64,000 bases of DNA from Sphingobacterium sp. (GTDB lineage: Bacteria; Bacteroidota; Bacteroidia; Sphingobacteriales; Sphingobacteriaceae), in assembly GCA_022712315.1 (NCBI GenBank), contig JALAGS010000047.1, positions 1 through 64,000 of the forward strand. The letters are read 5' to 3'. Positions 26,788 through 37,724 of the stretch are shown in pieces. A program made the position numbers and the translations under genes. The notes below the pieces were generated by a model that was not told where the DNA came from, did no database searches, and worked only from the letters and a program-made list of their open reading frames with translations. How positions within the stretch are numbered: the stretch's first letter is position 1; every line of letters starts with the position of its first letter.

Positions 26788-28977
26788 ATGAAAAAGAGAG
26801 AAACAGAAATAAAAAAGGGCAAACAGCCTGAAAACGAAAAAACAAAATCATTAGATCAGCATATAGCCGATGCGACCGGCCAATTGATGACCACCGACCA
26901 GGGAGTGAAGATCAACGACGATCAAAATTCATTACGTGCAGGTGACCGCGGAGCTACGCTGCTGGAAGATTTTATCTTACGGGAGAAGATTACCCATTTT
27001 GACCACGAACGTATCCCCGAACGCGTGGTGCACGCCCGGGGGTCGGGCGCACACGGCATTTTTAAGTTGTACAAACCGCTGGGAAAGCTGACCAAAGCTG
27101 GTTTTTTGAACGATACAGAAATAGAGACCCCGGTATTTGTACGTTTTTCTACGGTTGCTGGTTCCAGGGGATCCACAGATCTGGCCCGTGATGTTCGTGG
27201 CTTTGCCGTCAAATTCTACACACAAGAAGGAAATTTCGATTTGGTAGGCAACAATATGCCGGTATTCTTTATTCAGGATGCGATGAAATTCCCGGATCTG
27301 GTACATGCCGTCAAACCTGAACCGGACAATGAAATCCCGCAGGCAGCCTCCGCACATGATACTTTTTGGGATTTTATTTCCCTGATGCCGGAGTCTACCC
27401 ATATGATCATGTGGTTAATGAGTGATCGAGCCATTCCACGCAGCTACCGGATGATGGAAGGCTTTGGCGTACACACATTTCGATTTATTAATAAGAAGGG
27501 AGAAGCCACCTTTGTTAAATTTCATTGGAAGCCGCTTCTGGGGGTACATTCCGTCGCTTGGGATGAGGCGCAAAATATTTCAGGTAAGGATCCTGATTTT
27601 CACCGGCGCGATCTTTGGGATGCTATCGAAAATGGCGCATTCCCGGAATGGGAGTTAGGCGTGCAGATCGTTCCAGAGGCTGATGAGTTTAAATTTGATT
27701 TTGACTTGCTAGACTCTACCAAAATTATTCCTGAAGAACTTGTCCCCGTACAGCGAATTGGAAAAATGACGCTCAATCGTAATCCCGACAACTTTTTTGC
27801 GGAAACGGAACAGGCGGCTTTTCACATAGGCAACGTCGTACCAGGGATAGATTTCACCAATGACCCCTTATTACAGGGACGTCTCTTTTCATATACGGAT
27901 ACACAATTGATTCGCTTAGGTGGTCCCAATTTTCACGAAATACCAATTAATCGGCCAATTAACCCATCATACAATAACCAGCGAGACGGATTTATGCGCC
28001 AGAGGATTGACCGCGGAAAAACTAGCTATGGGCCAAATTCGCTCGGTGGTAACGACCCTGCCCAGGTGAAGGAGGCAGATGGTGGCTTTACGAGCTATGA
28101 GGAACGTATTGACGCGAGAAAAGTGCGAGCACGTAGCGATAGTTTCCGCGATCATTTTAGCCAGGCAAGGTTGTTTTTTCACAGCCAGTCAGAGCCCGAG
28201 AAAAATCATATTATTGATGCGTTCAGTTTCGAATTGGGGAAGGTAAAAACCGTCGCCGTGAGGCAACGTATGATTGGTATCTTGTCTTTAGTGGATAAAG
28301 GCCTTGCTGCTGAAGTAGCGTTTGCACTTGGCTTAAAAGTGCCGCAGGAACCCGAAAAGCCGATCAATCGCAGTATTCCGGCCGATGCTGTCCCCGAAGA
28401 TTTTGAACCTATCCAAGTTGAAGGAAAGGTTAAAGTTTCACCTGCATTGAGTATGAAAGATACGGTAAAAGATAGTATCCAAAGCAGAAAAGTAGCCATA
28501 CTTGCTGCGGACGGGGTTGATGCGGTATCTCTGCAAACGGTAAGCGAAGCGATTGTAGCCGCTGGTGCGGTAGTGCATGTTATTGCCCCGAAACTGGGCG
28601 AGATCACGGCCTCTGATAATTCGAAAATCCCGGTTGAAGAGAGCTTCCTGACAGGGGCATCTGTACTGTATGATGCTGTATATGTGCCTGGTGGAAAAAA
28701 TAGTGTGGCAACACTGGAAGCGGAGGCAAACGCGGTACATTTTCTGAATGAAGCGTTTAAACATTGTAAAGCAATTGCAGCGGATGCGGATGCAATTCAG
28801 GTATTGGAATCTACTTATTTCTTCGATAAGCTTCCCGACGAATTTTCAGCGAAAACTGTGCTTGAAGAAGGAGTCATTGTCGAAAAAGACGCCAGTGACT
28901 TAGCGGAGAAATTTGTCAAAGCAATTGCGCAGCACCGCTTTTGGGAGCGTGAAAAACCAAGACAGGTACCGGCTTAG
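26788..28977 (+). CDS. katE: Large-subunit catalase, HPII/KatE type
   Basis: A 729-residue clade-2 catalase, close in length to E. coli HPII (753). The core has the distal catalytic histidine in [13 protein letters not shown] (near residue 81), the [13 protein letters not shown] motif and the haem-ligand tyrosine in RLFSYTDTQ (near 369). The C-terminal part (about 570-729) is the flavodoxin-like/DJ-1-type domain of large catalases ([27 protein letters not shown]). It splits hydrogen peroxide to water and oxygen in the cytoplasm. It follows the DUF892 gene closely and faces an ankyrin-repeat gene across a shared terminator. Confidence 0.96.
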   Translation: MKKRETEIKKGKQPENEKTKSLDQHIADATGQLMTTDQGVKINDDQNSLRAGDRGATLLEDFILREKITHFDHERIPERVVHARGSGAHGIFKLYKPLGKLTKAGFLNDTEIETPVFVRFSTVAGSRGSTDLARDVRGFAVKFYTQEGNFDLVGNNMPVFFIQDAMKFPDLVHAVKPEPDNEIPQAASAHDTFWDFISLMPESTHMIMWLMSDRAIPRSYRMMEGFGVHTFRFINKKGEATFVKFHWKPLLGVHSVAWDEAQNISGKDPDFHRRDLWDAIENGAFPEWELGVQIVPEADEFKFDFDLLDSTKIIPEELVPVQRIGKMTLNRNPDNFFAETEQAAFHIGNVVPGIDFTNDPLLQGRLFSYTDTQLIRLGGPNFHEIPINRPINPSYNNQRDGFMRQRIDRGKTSYGPNSLGGNDPAQVKEADGGFTSYEERIDARKVRARSDSFRDHFSQARLFFHSQSEPEKNHIIDAFSFELGKVKTVAVRQRMIGILSLVDKGLAAEVAFALGLKVPQEPEKPINRSIPADAVPEDFEPIQVEGKVKVSPALSMKDTVKDSIQSRKVAILAADGVDAVSLQTVSEAIVAAGAVVHVIAPKLGEITASDNSKIPVEESFLTGASVLYDAVYVPGGKNSVATLEAEANAVHFLNEAFKHCKAIAADADAIQVLESTYFFDKLPDEFSAKTVLEEGVIVEKDASDLAEKFVKAIAQHRFWEREKPRQVPA

Positions 28978-28998
28978 AAAAAGTGGCGGTAACGATAA

Positions 28999-29025
28999 AA
29001 AAGCCCGGTAATATGCCGGGCTTTT
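28999..29025. terminator. Bidirectional terminator between katE and the ankyrin gene
   Basis: A 10-bp perfect stem AAAAGCCCGG / CCGGGCTTTT with a short loop, flanked by A-run and T-run, lies between two convergent stop codons (28977 and 29064). Confidence 0.85.
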
Positions 29026-29063
29026 GCTATTTAAGATGGTATTTATCCGATCGGATCTTTTCT

Positions 29064-29537
29064 TTAGTTTGCCAGTATCGCAATCGCGCCTTCATTGCCC
29101 TGCTGGGCCGCAAGGTCGCATACAGAAAGCCCGCGAACATCAAGGAGCGTTGGATCTGCGCCCTTGTCGAGCAACAGTTTTAACACATCATTTCGGCCAA
29201 ACATAGCCGCAAACATCAGTGCTGTACCGCCGTTGCCATGTTGTAGGTTTAAGTTTGCACCATGTTGAATGAGAATCTCAGCGATATCCTTATAGCCTTT
29301 GAAGGCAACCCCCATCAATGCGGTATTGCCACCATTATCCTGTGCATCAACATCGGCACCAGATTCGAGCAATAGCTTAGCCGCGGCGAGCTGATTATTA
29401 TAGCAGGCGATAATCAACGGCGTGTAGCCTTTGGTGTCACGGCTATTTAAATCTACCTGCTGTCGAATAAGTTCCTGTAATACTTCGACATTGCCTAGGC
29501 GGGCGGCATGTATAATTACTTCTGTCATCTGTGTCAT
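29064..29537 (-). CDS. Ankyrin-repeat protein
   Basis: A 157-residue protein made almost wholly of four to five ankyrin repeats (for example DTKGYTPLIIACYNNQLAAAKLLLESGADVDAQD split by the usual 33-residue period; GNTALMG; GGTALMFAAMFGRNDVLKLLL). It has no signal peptide, so it is presumably cytoplasmic and binds a protein partner. Ankyrin genes beside catalase genes are known in Pseudomonas aeruginosa (ankB) and Campylobacter (Cj1386), where they support catalase activity or haem loading. Here the gene is convergent with katE, so a link is suggestive only. Confidence 0.9.
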   Translation of the reverse strand: MTQMTEVIIHAARLGNVEVLQELIRQQVDLNSRDTKGYTPLIIACYNNQLAAAKLLLESGADVDAQDNGGNTALMGVAFKGYKDIAEILIQHGANLNLQHGNGGTALMFAAMFGRNDVLKLLLDKGADPTLLDVRGLSVCDLAAQQGNEGAIAILAN

Positions 29538-29762
29538 ATCGGAATTGTCCTTATTTATAACTAAAAATTACTTGTTTAAGTTATTACAGGAACAAAAGCT
29601 AAAGTACAAGGGTTTGGAAAATATTGATCTGCACCGTTTCCCAGCTATTCTTACCTGGTTGTTATAGTAAGGTAACATATACCCAAGGAGATATCAATTC
29701 ACAATATCCAAACCATTTGCAGTTCTGTGTTGTCCTATCTGTAAACTTAAATCAACAACACA

Positions 29763-32700
29763 TTGAACAGATTTGCCCGGATTGCTTTAAAAACAATATT
29801 GTGGATTATTGGAGGAATAATTACGCTTTTTATTCTTATCGTTTTCCTGCTTCGCCTACCTTCCATACAGAATTATATCGCTGGTAAAGTGACACATTAT
29901 GTCGAAGGAAAGATCGGCACCCCTGTCAAAATTGGTTACATCAATATCGATTTTCCTAAAAAATTGGTTTTGGAAGATATCTATCTCGAAGATCAAAGTA
30001 AGGATACCTTAGTTGCTGGTAAAAGCATTGCGGTCGATATCAATATGCTGAAACTATTAAAGAATACTGTTGAAATCCAAAGCCTGGAAGCCGATGGTAT
30101 TACCACCAAAATACGCCGTTCCTTGCCCGACAGCAGCTTTAACTTTGACTATATCGTCAAAGCCTTTGCCTCTGAAAAGGAAAGCGAACCAACCGCCGAC
30201 ACAGCTTCAGCCCTTCTTTTTAACCTCGATAAGGTCAAGTTTTCAAAAATACATGTTGTCTATGCTGATGCTGTGATCGGTACCAGTGCCGACGTCTATC
30301 TTGGTCGTTTAAATACTAACATAAAGAAATTTGACCTGACCAAAAACATGGCCTTTGAGCTGCCGAAAATCAATATCGACGGACTAAATGCCACGGTAAA
30401 ACAGTGGAAGCCCGCCGTAGAAGGCGCAGGCCCATCGGTTGAAGATTTTGGCATCACCGATAAAACTGCACAGACCACATCCCTCCTTCCTGATGTAGGC
30501 ATCCAGGTGGCCGAACTCAGTAATGTGCTGGTTCGTTATGAAGATGAATCGAGTGCACTTAAATCTCAATTTATCCTGAAAAACTTCTATGCCGCTATCA
30601 ATAAGATTGATCTCAACAAAGAATTTGTCGACATCCAAAAGCTCGATCTCGACGGTTCGGATAATAATGTCCTGCTGGGAAAAATCCAAAAATCTTCGGT
30701 CTCAGCAGCAAAAACCAGCGAAGTTGAAGCCGACAGCAGCAGCGCCGCAAAGATGAACTGGGTAGTTTCCGCAAAAGACATCAACATCAATAATACCAGT
30801 ATCCGTTTTAAGGATGACAACCAGCCCCGCATTAAAGGATTTGACTATTTTAACATCCATATGCCGGGATTCAAAACCCAGCTGACAGATTTATATTATA
30901 GCGCCGACTCTATCAGCGGATCACTGAAAGAGCTTGTTGCCGCTGACCACTCCGGATTTACGATCAAGCAACTGAAAGCCGATTTTAACTATACTAGTAC
31001 CGGTGCCGAAATTAAAAATCTATATGCCGAAACTCCCCGTACCTTGATACGCGATTACGTTAAGCTAAGTTATCCTTCCTTGGATATCATTTCAAAAAAG
31101 CCGGAACTGATCCGGGTCAATGCCAGCCTCATCAAGAGTTATATTGATATGCGCGATATTCGCTTTTTTGCCCCTTTTCTGGACACTATGGAAGTGATGA
31201 AGCCCCTACTCGACAAGAAGTTTTATATTGATACCCGCGTAGCTGGCCGTGTAGATGACCTGAATATTCCGAATATCGATTTCCGCACACTTTCCAATAC
31301 GCGGCTGATTGCCAGTTTACATTTAAAAGGATTACCCGATATGAATAAATTGTCGGTAGACCTCAACCTTAAAAAATTAACCACCGGCCGTTCGGATATC
31401 GAAAAGCTGGTTTCCAGGTCTATGCTGCCTCAAAATATTGAGCTGCCCAATGCCATCGGACTGAGCGGTACTTTTAAAGGTGGAATGGCATCTTTTAATA
31501 CAAAACTGGCTTTGGTTACCGAAAAAGGGACCGCTAAATTAGATGGAAGGGTTGCTATGGCCAAGCGCGATACCAGCTATGAGGCATCGGTGAGTGTGCG
31601 TGACCTGGACATCGGCAAAATCATGAAGATGGACAGTACCTTGGGGGTTCTTTCTTTTGAAGGAAAAATAAAAGGTAAAGGCACAGATCCCAAAAAAATG
31701 ATAGCCAGTTTTGATGGCAAAGTAAACCGCATGGACGCCATGGGCTACCGCTATCATGATATCGATATGGATCTCTCGGCAGACAAAGGCGCCATTAAAG
31801 CATCCGTCATCAGTCCCGACCCGAATATCAAGCTGAAATTGGATGCCACTGCGCAGATGGATGCGACCTATCCAAAAGTAGCCTTTGAAATGAACGTCGA
31901 CAGCATCAACCTACAAAAGTTAAACCTGGTGAAAGATGCCATCAGCTACCGCGGTAAGCTCAGCGGTAAATTCAGCAATGCTGATCCAAACCTCCTCAAC
32001 GGTGAAGCGCATATTACCAATTCATTGATCCGATATAACACTGATCGTTATGCACTGGATACTGTCTCCCTCTTGGCCAAGGCCGATACAAGCAGTAATC
32101 AGTTGGTATTGCGGTCCGATTTTTTAAATGCCCACTTGGTCGGCAAGTACAAAATGCTGGAACTGCAGAGTGCGGTCCAAGATCTCCTGCAAGTGTATTA
32201 TAAACCCGAAAAGCCGGTTAAGATTTCGCCCTACTCGCCGCAGCTCATCGAATTTTCGGCACAGCTGACCCGAAATCGGCTTATTCAGGATTTTCTCCCA
32301 GAGCTGACAGAAATGAAAGCCATTACCCTGGATGGTCGCTTCAACAGTGCATCCAAGAATCTCTCAGCCAAACTAGATGCACCCCGTGTTGTATATGGCG
32401 GCACAGAAATCAATAATGTTACCCTGGACATCAACAGCCTGGATAGTTCCCTCTACTATTCGGCCTTGATCAATAAAGTCAAAGTCAGCAGCATTGAAGT
32501 CACCAACACCATTCTGAGCGGAAAGGTCGCACAAAACATCGTTAATCTAGGCCTATGGATCAAGGATAAACAAGATAAAGAACAATATCATCTGGGAGCC
32601 GATATGCAGGCCAAAGATGGTGTATTTGTATTCAGCTTACTACAGGACGGCTTAATGCTCAACTACGATAAGTGGGATGTGGCGCCCAACAACACCTTAA

Positions 32701-35069
32701 AATTTGGTAGCGCCGGCCTATTGGCTAATAATTTTGTCCTCAGCAACAAGGGACAGGAACTGCGCATCGCTTCTCAGGACAGCATCCTGAATTCACCAGT
32801 TGATGTGGCTTTTAAAAACTTCCGCATCGAGACCCTGAGCAAGATGGTTATGAGTGATAGTCTGGATCTGGGCGGCGGCATAAACGGACAAACGACGCTA
32901 TCTAGACTGGAAAGCAGTCCGGTTTTTATTGCAGATCTGACCGTAGATAAGTTTTACTTCGGAAAAGATACCATAGGCAACGTCAATATCAAAGTCAATA
33001 ATGAACGCGAAAACACCTATAATGCCCATGTGAGCATTACCGAAAATGGGAATAACCTCGTCCTGAGCGGTGATTTTATCAATCCGCCGCAAGGCGACGC
33101 AACGCTCGACTTCACATTGGATATCGCGCCGCTGACGATGAAGACCGTACAGGCATTCAGCATGGGAAATCTCAAAGATTCAAAGGGCAAACTCGAAGGG
33201 CAGTTAAAAATAGCAGGATCGCCTTCAAAACCACAGATTAGGGGTGACCTTAATTTCAGGGAAGCCGAGTTCAATGTGGCCATGCTCAATGCCCTATTCA
33301 AAGCAAAGGATGAACAGATCCGTTTTGATCAAAATGGAATATCGTTCCCCAAATTTGAACTCGAAGACAGCAAAGGCAATATGGCCCAGGTCAGCGGTTC
33401 TGTCAATACCCAGACCTATACCGATTTTGACTTTGACCTCAACATCGTCATGGACAATTTTGAAGTACTAAATTCCACGCAGGCAGACAATGATCTATTT
33501 TATGGAAAAATGTTTCTTGGCACCGATCTGCAGATCGGCGGAAACCTTAACAAACCGGTTGTAGACGGTACAATCAAGGTCCTAGACAGTACCGATTTCA
33601 CGATGGTGATGCCAAACAATGATCCCGGTATGGCCGATCGGAAGGGCGTGGTCGAATTTGTGGATAAACGGGATACGGCTACCGCAAATGCGCTTGCCAG
33701 ATTAGATTCTATGACTGTAACAAAGCTTACAGGAATAGACGTCGATCTGAACCTGCAGACTGATAAGGACGCCAAATTTAAGATTCTGCTCGACGCAGGA
33801 TCACAAGATGCCCTAAACATTCAAGGCGAGGCTGAATTAAATGCAGGTGTAGATGCCAGTGGTAAAATAACCATGTCAGGAACTTTTACTGTGGAGCAAG
33901 GGAGCTATTCATTCAGTTTTGGACCTGTGAGCAGAGACTTCAAATTTCAGAAAGGGAGTACAATTACCTGGAATGGCGATCCATTGGACGCGCAGCTCAA
34001 TATTACGGCAGTGTACACCTTGAAAGCACCAACCCTGGAACTGGTTGCGCCACAGCTTGGTACGCAGAACGCAAACTTGTATAAGCAAAAGATACCTTTC
34101 GACGTGCTGCTGAAAATCACAGACCAACTGTTTCAGCCACAGTTGAATTTTGATATCGACCTGAATGCCAATAATGCCATCGTATCACAGGACGTCATCA
34201 GTAAGGTAGACAATGCACTGACCACCTTACGTGATAATCCTTCCGACCTGAACAAACAAGTCTTTTCACTGATTGTGTTGGGGCGCTTTATGTCGGCCAA
34301 TCCATTTGAAAGCCTTTCCGGTGGCGGAGGTACAGAGGCACTGGTACGAAATAGTGTCAGTTCGTTTTTGAGTTCGCAGCTCAATCGCCTTGCCTCCGAT
34401 TTAATTACGGGCGTTGAACTTGATTTCAACCTGACATCAGAAGACGATTACAGCACTGGAACGGCCCAGACGCGCACCGACCTAAATATCGGCGTCTCCA
34501 AAATGCTGCTCAACGACCGGCTGAAAGTCAATATCGGATCTAACTTTGAAGTAGAAGGAAATTCACGACCAGGAGAAACTGCCAATAATATTGCCGGCGA
34601 TATACAACTGGATTATCAGCTTTCACAAGACGGACGGTACTTTGCCCGCTTCTACCGCAAAAACCAATATCAGGTCACTTTACAGGGGCAATTTGTTGAA
34701 ACCGGAATCGGCTTTATCATCACGATGGACTACAACCGATTTAAGGAAATCTTTATGCGTTCCAAAAAGCTCAAGGAATATTATAATACCGGCAGCAAGA
34801 AGTTTAGAAAACGTTTTGATGTCGATCGTATGGAGCAGGATTCGGCTTATCGAGACAGTGTACGCACAGTGATCCGTGATAGCCTGATGCTCCATAGTCC
34901 CGAATACCGTAAACGGATAGAGGATCAGGAAAAAGAGCAGCAGCACCGCCAGCAGGTGGACAGCACAGCAAACAGCGCACGGAAAAATAGTGCGCCGAAG
35001 CACTTAGACACGATCAAAACCACAGCAATTAAAAATGAAGACGAGGAAAGGGCTTACCATGCAAATTAA
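29763..35069 (+). CDS. tamB: Translocation/assembly module protein TamB
   Basis: A 1768-residue AsmA-like/DUF490 protein. A single N-terminal membrane anchor (about 10-33, TILWIIGGIITLFILIVFLL) precedes a very long repetitive beta region expected to form a periplasm-spanning groove. The C-terminal DUF490 domain is near 1300-1660 (GSYSFSFGPVSRDFKFQKGSTITWNGDPLDAQLNITAVY split over the conserved stretch, then QLNFDIDLN). A charged, Gln-rich tail follows. TamB is thought to carry lipid or help insert outer-membrane proteins together with TamA. The only reasonable start is TTG at 29763, because the next in-frame Met falls after the anchor. It overlaps the start of tamL. Confidence 0.93.
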   Translation: MNRFARIALKTILWIIGGIITLFILIVFLLRLPSIQNYIAGKVTHYVEGKIGTPVKIGYINIDFPKKLVLEDIYLEDQSKDTLVAGKSIAVDINMLKLLKNTVEIQSLEADGITTKIRRSLPDSSFNFDYIVKAFASEKESEPTADTASALLFNLDKVKFSKIHVVYADAVIGTSADVYLGRLNTNIKKFDLTKNMAFELPKINIDGLNATVKQWKPAVEGAGPSVEDFGITDKTAQTTSLLPDVGIQVAELSNVLVRYEDESSALKSQFILKNFYAAINKIDLNKEFVDIQKLDLDGSDNNVLLGKIQKSSVSAAKTSEVEADSSSAAKMNWVVSAKDININNTSIRFKDDNQPRIKGFDYFNIHMPGFKTQLTDLYYSADSISGSLKELVAADHSGFTIKQLKADFNYTSTGAEIKNLYAETPRTLIRDYVKLSYPSLDIISKKPELIRVNASLIKSYIDMRDIRFFAPFLDTMEVMKPLLDKKFYIDTRVAGRVDDLNIPNIDFRTLSNTRLIASLHLKGLPDMNKLSVDLNLKKLTTGRSDIEKLVSRSMLPQNIELPNAIGLSGTFKGGMASFNTKLALVTEKGTAKLDGRVAMAKRDTSYEASVSVRDLDIGKIMKMDSTLGVLSFEGKIKGKGTDPKKMIASFDGKVNRMDAMGYRYHDIDMDLSADKGAIKASVISPDPNIKLKLDATAQMDATYPKVAFEMNVDSINLQKLNLVKDAISYRGKLSGKFSNADPNLLNGEAHITNSLIRYNTDRYALDTVSLLAKADTSSNQLVLRSDFLNAHLVGKYKMLELQSAVQDLLQVYYKPEKPVKISPYSPQLIEFSAQLTRNRLIQDFLPELTEMKAITLDGRFNSASKNLSAKLDAPRVVYGGTEINNVTLDINSLDSSLYYSALINKVKVSSIEVTNTILSGKVAQNIVNLGLWIKDKQDKEQYHLGADMQAKDGVFVFSLLQDGLMLNYDKWDVAPNNTLKFGSAGLLANNFVLSNKGQELRIASQDSILNSPVDVAFKNFRIETLSKMVMSDSLDLGGGINGQTTLSRLESSPVFIADLTVDKFYFGKDTIGNVNIKVNNERENTYNAHVSITENGNNLVLSGDFINPPQGDATLDFTLDIAPLTMKTVQAFSMGNLKDSKGKLEGQLKIAGSPSKPQIRGDLNFREAEFNVAMLNALFKAKDEQIRFDQNGISFPKFELEDSKGNMAQVSGSVNTQTYTDFDFDLNIVMDNFEVLNSTQADNDLFYGKMFLGTDLQIGGNLNKPVVDGTIKVLDSTDFTMVMPNNDPGMADRKGVVEFVDKRDTATANALARLDSMTVTKLTGIDVDLNLQTDKDAKFKILLDAGSQDALNIQGEAELNAGVDASGKITMSGTFTVEQGSYSFSFGPVSRDFKFQKGSTITWNGDPLDAQLNITAVYTLKAPTLELVAPQLGTQNANLYKQKIPFDVLLKITDQLFQPQLNFDIDLNANNAIVSQDVISKVDNALTTLRDNPSDLNKQVFSLIVLGRFMSANPFESLSGGGGTEALVRNSVSSFLSSQLNRLASDLITGVELDFNLTSEDDYSTGTAQTRTDLNIGVSKMLLNDRLKVNIGSNFEVEGNSRPGETANNIAGDIQLDYQLSQDGRYFARFYRKNQYQVTLQGQFVETGIGFIITMDYNRFKEIFMRSKKLKEYYNTGSKKFRKRFDVDRMEQDSAYRDSVRTVIRDSLMLHSPEYRKRIEDQEKEQQHRQQVDSTANSARKNSAPKHLDTIKTTAIKNEDEERAYHAN

Positions 35070-37365
35070 ACTACACTGGCTGATTGGCCTATTTACGATA
35101 AGCAGCATCATTGCTGCCTGTTCGTCGACCAAAAACCTGCCCGAAGGTGAGAGCCTGTACGTGAAGGGAAATGTCAACATCGCATCCGATACCATTTCAA
35201 AGAAAAACAAAGAAAAGCTGGCGGCCTACCTGGCCGAATCGCTACGCCCAAAGCCCAACAAGCGCGTTTTGGGGATGCCCTACAAGCTGTATTTTAACAA
35301 TATGGCCGGCGACACCGCCAATAGCAATTTTCTGAAACGTTTTCTTAAAAAAATAGGTGAAGAACCCGTACTGCTGAGTGAGGTGAACAGGGAGTACAAT
35401 GAGAATCTACTGCGCAACCGGCTTGAGAATATCGGTTTTTTCAATGCGGAAGTTACTTCGGATACAATCGTTGAAAATAAAAAAGCTACGGTAGACTATA
35501 CCGCCAAGCCCAATCTGATCTACCGGATCAGATCCGTCACTTTTGATGTCGACAGCAGCACGCAGCTGGGACGCGATATCCGCGCAACTTCTGACCGCAG
35601 CCTATTGCAGGTGGGCAAAAACTATAGTCTTGATGTCGTGCTCAATGAACGCGACCGCATCGACAACATCCTTAAAAATAAGGGTTATTATTATTTCAGT
35701 CCAGACTATATTCTGGTACAGGTAGACAGCACCATCGGGGATCATAAAGTCAACCTCTATGTGACCGTAAAAAAGGAAACGCCCGAACAGGCAAGAACTG
35801 CGTCCAAAATCAACAAGATCTATATTTTCCCAAACTATACCGAAACCGGAGCTGGCTACCAGCAGTCACCGCGGCATGCCGAACTATTTGACAGCAGTTA
35901 TTATTTTATTGACCCAAATCATACCTTCCGCAAACCAGTAATTGCCAATCATATCTTTTTCAAGGAGGGCGATCTGTATAACCGCGACGCCCACAACAGG
36001 ACCATCAGCCACTTGGTGAATCTCAACAGCTGGAAATTTGTCAAAAATAACTTTGTGGACAGCAAGGAGGTACCCAATGCGCTGGATGTATACTATTACC
36101 TCACTCCCCTGCCGAAGAAATCCATCCGTGTAGAACTGCTGGGAAAAATGGCTTCCGTCTACAACGGTACGGAAGTGAATGTTAACTGGACCTTACGTAA
36201 CGCTTTTAAAGGAGCCGAGAAGCTCAATATCAACGTATTTGGGGGTTACGAATTGCAGACGGGTGGCAATGCCGATCTGAACTCCAGCTATTTCCGCTAC
36301 GGTACCGAGGCAACCTTGACCTTCCCGAGGATACTGACACCATTTGGCACCATCAATCCTTCCCGTCAATATATTCCGAATACGTATATCAAGGCAAGGT
36401 ACGAATTTCTGAACCGGCGCAAAGCCTATACGCTCAATTCGATGGCACTGAGCTACGGTTATACCTGGCAAGAGAACGAAGAGAAACAGCATGATCTGGC
36501 GCTGATGGAAATCACCTATGTACAGCCGAGAGGTATTTCGGAAAGCTACAAGATGCAGATGGATACCATTCCGGCGCTGCGGCATGTAATTGATCCCCAA
36601 TTCACAATTGGGCCCAATTATAATTTCACCTTTCAGAACACCATGAAGAGGCACCTGCAGAATACCTTTTATTTTAAGGGCAATCTGGACCTGTCGGGCA
36701 ATATTCTGGGATTGATCAAAGGGGCGGATTTTAACAAGGGGAAAACGTTTAAACTCTTTGACGCCTACTTCTCGCAGTATATCAAAGCCAGTGTGGATGG
36801 CAGGCATTATTTCAAGCTCAGCGAAAATTCACAGATCGCATCACGGGTGAGTATAGGGATGAGCTACTCCTATGGCAATTCGCGTTCCCTGCCCTATCTT
36901 AAGCAATATTATGTGGGCGGACCAAATAGTATCCGTGCCTTTGGCGCACGTGCGATCGGACCCGGCACAGTAGCTCCGGAAAGGTTGGGCAATGGACTTT
37001 TCTATGCCGATCAGACAGGCGACATCAAGCTAGAGCTGAATACCGAATACCGGGCAAAAATTGCTGGACCTGTCCATTGGGCGGCCTTTATCGATGCTGG
37101 AAATGTATGGCTGCAGCGGGATGATGCGACCAAGCCAGGCGGAAAATTCAGCAAGGATTTCCTACAGGAACTAGCCGTCGGCGGCGGCTTGGGATTACGG
37201 TTTGATTTTACCTTTCTGATCCTGCGTACCGACTTTTCCATCCCGTTCCGTATCCCCTATTTACCGAAGGGCGAGCGTTGGGTATTTAAGGATATCGACT
37301 TTGGAAGTTCAAGATGGCGAAAAGATAATCTGATGTTTAATCTTGCGATCGGTTATCCATTTTGA
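35059..37365 (+). CDS. tamL: TamL: BamA/TamA-family outer-membrane lipoprotein
   Basis: A 768-residue Omp85 protein. From ATG 35059 the product starts with a lipoprotein signal (MQIKLHWLIGLFTISSIIAAC, Cys21), and the leader has AGGAAAGG about 8 bp upstream. An in-frame ATG at 35035 lacks that site. POTRA-like repeats cover about 40-400, and the C-terminal 16-strand barrel (about 400-768) has the loop-6 motif GGPNSIRAFGARAIGPG and a terminal aromatic residue. Lipidated TamA variants called TamL are typical of Bacteroidota and pair with TamB. The 10-bp overlap with tamB supports co-translation. It acts in outer-membrane biogenesis. Confidence 0.9.
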   Translation: MQIKLHWLIGLFTISSIIAACSSTKNLPEGESLYVKGNVNIASDTISKKNKEKLAAYLAESLRPKPNKRVLGMPYKLYFNNMAGDTANSNFLKRFLKKIGEEPVLLSEVNREYNENLLRNRLENIGFFNAEVTSDTIVENKKATVDYTAKPNLIYRIRSVTFDVDSSTQLGRDIRATSDRSLLQVGKNYSLDVVLNERDRIDNILKNKGYYYFSPDYILVQVDSTIGDHKVNLYVTVKKETPEQARTASKINKIYIFPNYTETGAGYQQSPRHAELFDSSYYFIDPNHTFRKPVIANHIFFKEGDLYNRDAHNRTISHLVNLNSWKFVKNNFVDSKEVPNALDVYYYLTPLPKKSIRVELLGKMASVYNGTEVNVNWTLRNAFKGAEKLNINVFGGYELQTGGNADLNSSYFRYGTEATLTFPRILTPFGTINPSRQYIPNTYIKARYEFLNRRKAYTLNSMALSYGYTWQENEEKQHDLALMEITYVQPRGISESYKMQMDTIPALRHVIDPQFTIGPNYNFTFQNTMKRHLQNTFYFKGNLDLSGNILGLIKGADFNKGKTFKLFDAYFSQYIKASVDGRHYFKLSENSQIASRVSIGMSYSYGNSRSLPYLKQYYVGGPNSIRAFGARAIGPGTVAPERLGNGLFYADQTGDIKLELNTEYRAKIAGPVHWAAFIDAGNVWLQRDDATKPGGKFSKDFLQELAVGGGLGLRFDFTFLILRTDFSIPFRIPYLPKGERWVFKDIDFGSSRWRKDNLMFNLAIGYPF

Positions 37366-37408
37366 TCTAGTCATGTCAACGTAATGATCACATAAAACCG
37401 AAGTCCTT

Positions 37409-37672
37409 ATGATCAATGAAAACTTTCTGGGTATTATTGCGGGTATCCTCACATCTATTTCTATGCTGCCGCAGCTCATCAAAGTGCTAAAGGAAAAGAA
37501 TGTGGATGACCTTTCTCCGGTTATGCTAATAACATTAATCATAGGACTTTCCCTATGGGTATGGTACGGCATAATGAAAAGCGAATTACCGATTATCTAT
37601 TCAAATAGCTTTGCTGTTCTCGTGAACCTTTGCCTGCTGATCAGTTATCTGATTTATAGAAAAAAGACCTAA
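37409..37672 (+). CDS. SemiSWEET-type sugar transporter
   Basis: An 87-residue integral membrane protein with three TM helices, the size of bacterial SemiSWEET half-transporters. The PQ-loop signature is visible in GIIAGILTSISMLPQLIKVLK (residues about 8-28, with PQ at 22-23), followed by SLWVWYGIM in TM2 and a third TM near the C-terminus. SemiSWEETs work as dimers and move mono- or disaccharides down their gradient. It is a single gene between tamL and a strong terminator. The substrate cannot be told. Confidence 0.88.
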   Translation: MINENFLGIIAGILTSISMLPQLIKVLKEKNVDDLSPVMLITLIIGLSLWVWYGIMKSELPIIYSNSFAVLVNLCLLISYLIYRKKT

Positions 37673-37675
37673 AAA

Positions 37676-37707
37676 AAAGGCGGATAACATTGCTGTTATC
37701 CGCCTTT
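37676..37707. terminator. Bidirectional terminator
   Basis: A perfect 14-bp stem AAAGGCGGATAACA / TGTTATCCGCCTTT with a 4-nt loop, preceded by an A-run, separates the SemiSWEET gene (plus) from the convergent csbD gene (minus). Confidence 0.88.
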
Positions 37708-37724
37708 AACATGAAAACACTATT

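Noticed and set aside
36193..36807. 204-codon minus-strand frame inside tamL
   Set aside because: Fully antisense to the well-supported barrel region of tamL; no family pattern, and its composition follows the opposite strand.
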